15,792 nucleotides of DNA from CAZWMK01 sp964635065 (GTDB taxonomy: Bacteria; Pseudomonadota; Alphaproteobacteria; Sphingomonadales; Sphingomonadaceae), in the NCBI GenBank assembly GCA_964635065.1, contig CAZWMK010000048.1, forward strand, positions 1-15,792, given 5' to 3'. The position numbers and the translations under genes were made by a program. Shown here piece by piece: positions 14,161 through 15,792 of the stretch. The notes under the pieces were generated by a model. The model worked only from the letters and a program-made list of their open reading frames with translations, did not search any database and was not told the origin of the DNA. Numbering within the stretch: position 1 is the stretch's first letter; every line of letters begins with the position of its first letter.

Positions 14161-15171
14161 TCAAAGCTTGACCATCGTCTTGCCCTGGTTCGAACCATCG
14201 AACAGGCGCATGAAGGTGGGGATCGCCTGTTCAAGGCCGTCGAAGACCTCGTCGCGGTATTTGAGCTTGCCCTCGGCAATCCAGCCGCTCAGTTCGGCAA
14301 TCGCCTGCGGGAAGCGGTCTTCATACATGAACATCAGAAAGCCGCGCACGTCGAGCACCTTGGCGACGATCATGAAGAGATTGTGCATCTGCGGGGCCGC
14401 AGCACCATCATAGCCAGAAATCATCCCGCACACGGCGATCCGGCCCTGCCAGTTCATCCGCGATAGTGCCGCATCAAGCACGACGCCGCCGACGTTATCG
14501 AAGTAAACATCGACCCCATTGGGGCAGGTATCGGCCAAGGCGGCGGAAAGCTGGGCAAGATCCTTGCCCTTATAGTCGACGGCGGCGTCGAAGCCGAATT
14601 CCTCGACCAGACGGCGGCACTTTTCAGCGCCACCCGCGATGCCGACGACGCGGCAGCCCTTGATTTTGGCGATCTGGCCGACGATCGAGCCCACCGCACC
14701 AGCCGCCGCCGACACCAGCACGGTTTCACCTGGCTGCGGCTTGCCGACGTCGAGAAGGCCGAAATAGGCGGGCAGACCCGTCAGACCGAGCACCGAAAGG
14801 GCTGCGGATGGAGTCGGGCAGAGCTTCGGGTCGATCTTCCAGCACATCGCGCTGGTGTCGACGATGCTGTATTCACCAACCGTGCCGCGTCCGACGATCA
14901 GGTCGCCCGCCGCAAATCCCGGCGCGCGCGATTCCACCACCGTGCCAAGCACGCCCGTGCCCATCGGCGCGCCGACAGCAACCGGCGGAATATAGCCATC
15001 CTCGGACCCGAGCAGCAGCCGGATGCCCGGATCGAGCGACAAATAGAGATTGCGGACCAGAAGCTCGCCTTCGTCCGGCTTGGGGATCGGGGCATCGACG
15101 ATTTCGAAATTCTCCGTCGAGACGGCGGCCTTGGGTCGCGACTTCAGCACGACATTACGGTTTTCGGCCAT
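14161..15171 (-). CDS. NADP-dependent oxidoreductase, MDR superfamily (prostaglandin reductase/leukotriene B4 dehydrogenase-like)
   Basis: The protein has 336 residues from ATG 15171, preceded by GGGGAG seven bases upstream. An in-frame ATG at 15243 would add 24 residues with no family match and no ribosome site. The N-terminus NVVLKSRPKAAVSTENFEIVDAPIPKPDEGELLVRNLYLSLDPGIR is typical of zinc-free MDR enone reductases (LSLDPYMR-type motif). The Rossmann motif SAAAGAVGSIVGQIAKIKGCRVVGIAGG is at about 154-181, VYFDNVGG at about 230, and the end is GSNQGKTMVKL. Such enzymes reduce alpha,beta-unsaturated ketones with NADPH. It leads the operon MDR-SnoaL-Rieske, so it may act on an enone made by the KstD-like or Rieske enzymes (inference). 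Confidence 0.92.
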   Translation of the reverse strand: MAENRNVVLKSRPKAAVSTENFEIVDAPIPKPDEGELLVRNLYLSLDPGIRLLLGSEDGYIPPVAVGAPMGTGVLGTVVESRAPGFAAGDLIVGRGTVGEYSIVDTSAMCWKIDPKLCPTPSAALSVLGLTGLPAYFGLLDVGKPQPGETVLVSAAAGAVGSIVGQIAKIKGCRVVGIAGGAEKCRRLVEEFGFDAAVDYKGKDLAQLSAALADTCPNGVDVYFDNVGGVVLDAALSRMNWQGRIAVCGMISGYDGAAAPQMHNLFMIVAKVLDVRGFLMFMYEDRFPQAIAELSGWIAEGKLKYRDEVFDGLEQAIPTFMRLFDGSNQGKTMVKL

Positions 15172-15309
15172 CTTGATCTCCCCAATCCGTGTCTTGTCTA
15201 TGAAGGCGATGATAGGGATCGGCACTATGCGATCATCTGACATTTAGGTTAGGCAGCAGCCTCATGAGCGCGGAACCATCGTCGCATTAACGCGCGTCGG
15301 ACAGATTGT

Positions 15310-15558
15310 GGCGTGCGCAAGGTGTGGCAGCAGATGCAGCGTGAGGGCTTCGATATTGCCCGCTGCACAGTGGAACGGCTGATGCGTGATCTCGGCCTGC
15401 AGGGCGTGATCCGCAGCAAGCCGTTGAAGACGACGATCAGCGACAAGACGGCGCCGTGTCCGCTCGATCAGGTCAACCGTCAGTTCCACGCCCCGGCGCC
15501 GAACATGCTATGGGTCTCGGACTTCACTTACGTCGCGACCTGGGCGGGGTTCGTCTAG
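15310..15558 (+). pseudogene. IS3-family transposase (OrfB) internal fragment
   Basis: About 82 residues, from GVRKVWQQMQREGFDIARCTVERLMRDLGLQGVIRSKP to NRQFHAPAPNMLWVSDFTYVATWAGFV, match the middle of IS3-family OrfB: the HTH_21-type region followed by the start of the integrase core. The Asp in WVSDFTYV is the first catalytic residue of the DDE triad. The frame stops at TAG 15556-15558, where intact proteins continue YVAFVIDTY, so the other catalytic residues are gone. Upstream of GVRKV the frame is no longer recognisable and meets a stop at 15265. The 136 bp between the MDR start and this fragment hold nothing else I recognise. It is a dead insertion-sequence remnant. Confidence 0.85.
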
Positions 15559-15765
15559 CCGGTAGCAGTCCCCCAGAAAGCAGTTGTCCGCTTTCAGGTC
15601 CTGCCATCCGAATCTAGGAACGGCTAGAATCGAGGCGCGTTGCCAACATTTAGTTCTTGCGCTCGCAAACGGCGAGTTTCAGGCGTCGGTCTCCGGGCGA
15701 CTACGACTTGGATGAGGCGCACTGGTGCCGGTCCGTTCAGTGAAGCGGGAATGGCTGGTTTGGAG
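15559..15765. other. Unassigned non-coding segment between IS remnants
   Basis: I see no gene in these 207 bp. There is an imperfect inverted repeat at 15610-15631 (arms GAATCTAG and CTAGAATC, one mismatch). The segment is bounded by the broken transposase and by a putative IS end, and may itself be IS or intergenic debris. Confidence 0.4.
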
Positions 15766-15792
15766 TGAATAGCCCCTAGATTTCTGGACGCC
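15766..15792 (+). mobile_element. Possible left terminal repeat of another IS3-family element, cut by window edge
   Basis: The last 27 bases begin TGAATAGCCCCTAGATTTCT, resembling IS3-family ends that start TGA(A) with a GCCCC block and a later TTTC.TGGA. Only the end is visible, so the element itself cannot be confirmed. The identification rests on pattern memory. Confidence 0.35.

Noticed and set aside
15172..15243. A 24-residue N-terminal extension of the MDR oxidoreductase
   Set aside because: There is no ribosome site for the ATG at 15243 and the extension does not resemble the family. ATG 15171 has a good GGGGAG.
1..15792. CRISPR array, phage genes, toxin-antitoxin or defence system
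   Set aside because: No regularly spaced repeats, no cas, phage or defence families, and no paired small genes were seen on either strand.

Overview
The window looks like a sphingomonad (alphaproteobacterial, Sphingomonadales) chromosome segment. This is inferred from the high GC content, the metZ-apaG pair, and a TonB-dependent receptor whose mature N-terminus carries the DIVVTAQRR motif common in that order. It has not been tested by a database search. A 10-N gap (2530-2539) means that the left flank and the rest of the window may not be truly adjacent.

Layout. (1) 1-2345, minus strand: core metabolism. metZ (O-succinylhomoserine sulfhydrylase) overlaps apaG by ATGA and is followed by an exported or membrane-anchored protein cut by the window edge. 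(2) 2484-2723: a 5' fragment of tRNA-Gly(CCC) running into the gap, then a complete identical-sequence tRNA-Gly(CCC) with its own promoter-like sequence. (3) 2925-11770: a catabolic block. It holds a GMC oxidoreductase, a divergent TetR regulator, a Rieske oxygenase alpha subunit directly followed by a TonB-dependent receptor, a 470-bp spacer holding what looks like the stub of a SnoaL/NTF2-like gene, a 3-ketosteroid-dehydrogenase-like flavoprotein, and an EthD-domain protein. (4) 11771-12365: a long hairpin and a C-terminal remnant of a PhoX-type phosphatase. (5) 12366-15171, minus strand: a second catabolic operon in transcription order MDR-family NADP oxidoreductase, SnoaL-like protein, second Rieske oxygenase. 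The last two overlap by GTGA. (6) 15300-15792: a fragment of an IS3-family transposase and, at the extreme right edge, what looks like the terminal repeat of a further IS3-type element.

How the genes may work together (inference): the receptor would import a hydrophobic or bulky organic substrate, and the two Rieske oxygenases would hydroxylate or demethylate it. The GMC enzyme, the KstD-like flavoprotein and the MDR reductase would carry out alcohol oxidation, ring or enone desaturation, and enone reduction. The EthD and SnoaL-like proteins would be accessory or small-subunit proteins, and the TetR repressor would gate expression from the 5318-5642 divergent region. No ferredoxin or ferredoxin reductase gene is present, so electrons for the Rieske enzymes must come from elsewhere. 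The substrate cannot be read from the sequence; a steroid, terpenoid or aromatic compound are all possible. The repeated tRNA, IS remnants, gene stubs and PhoX fragment fit an accessory island that has been rearranged. No CRISPR array, toxin-antitoxin pair, phage gene or recognisable defence system was seen.
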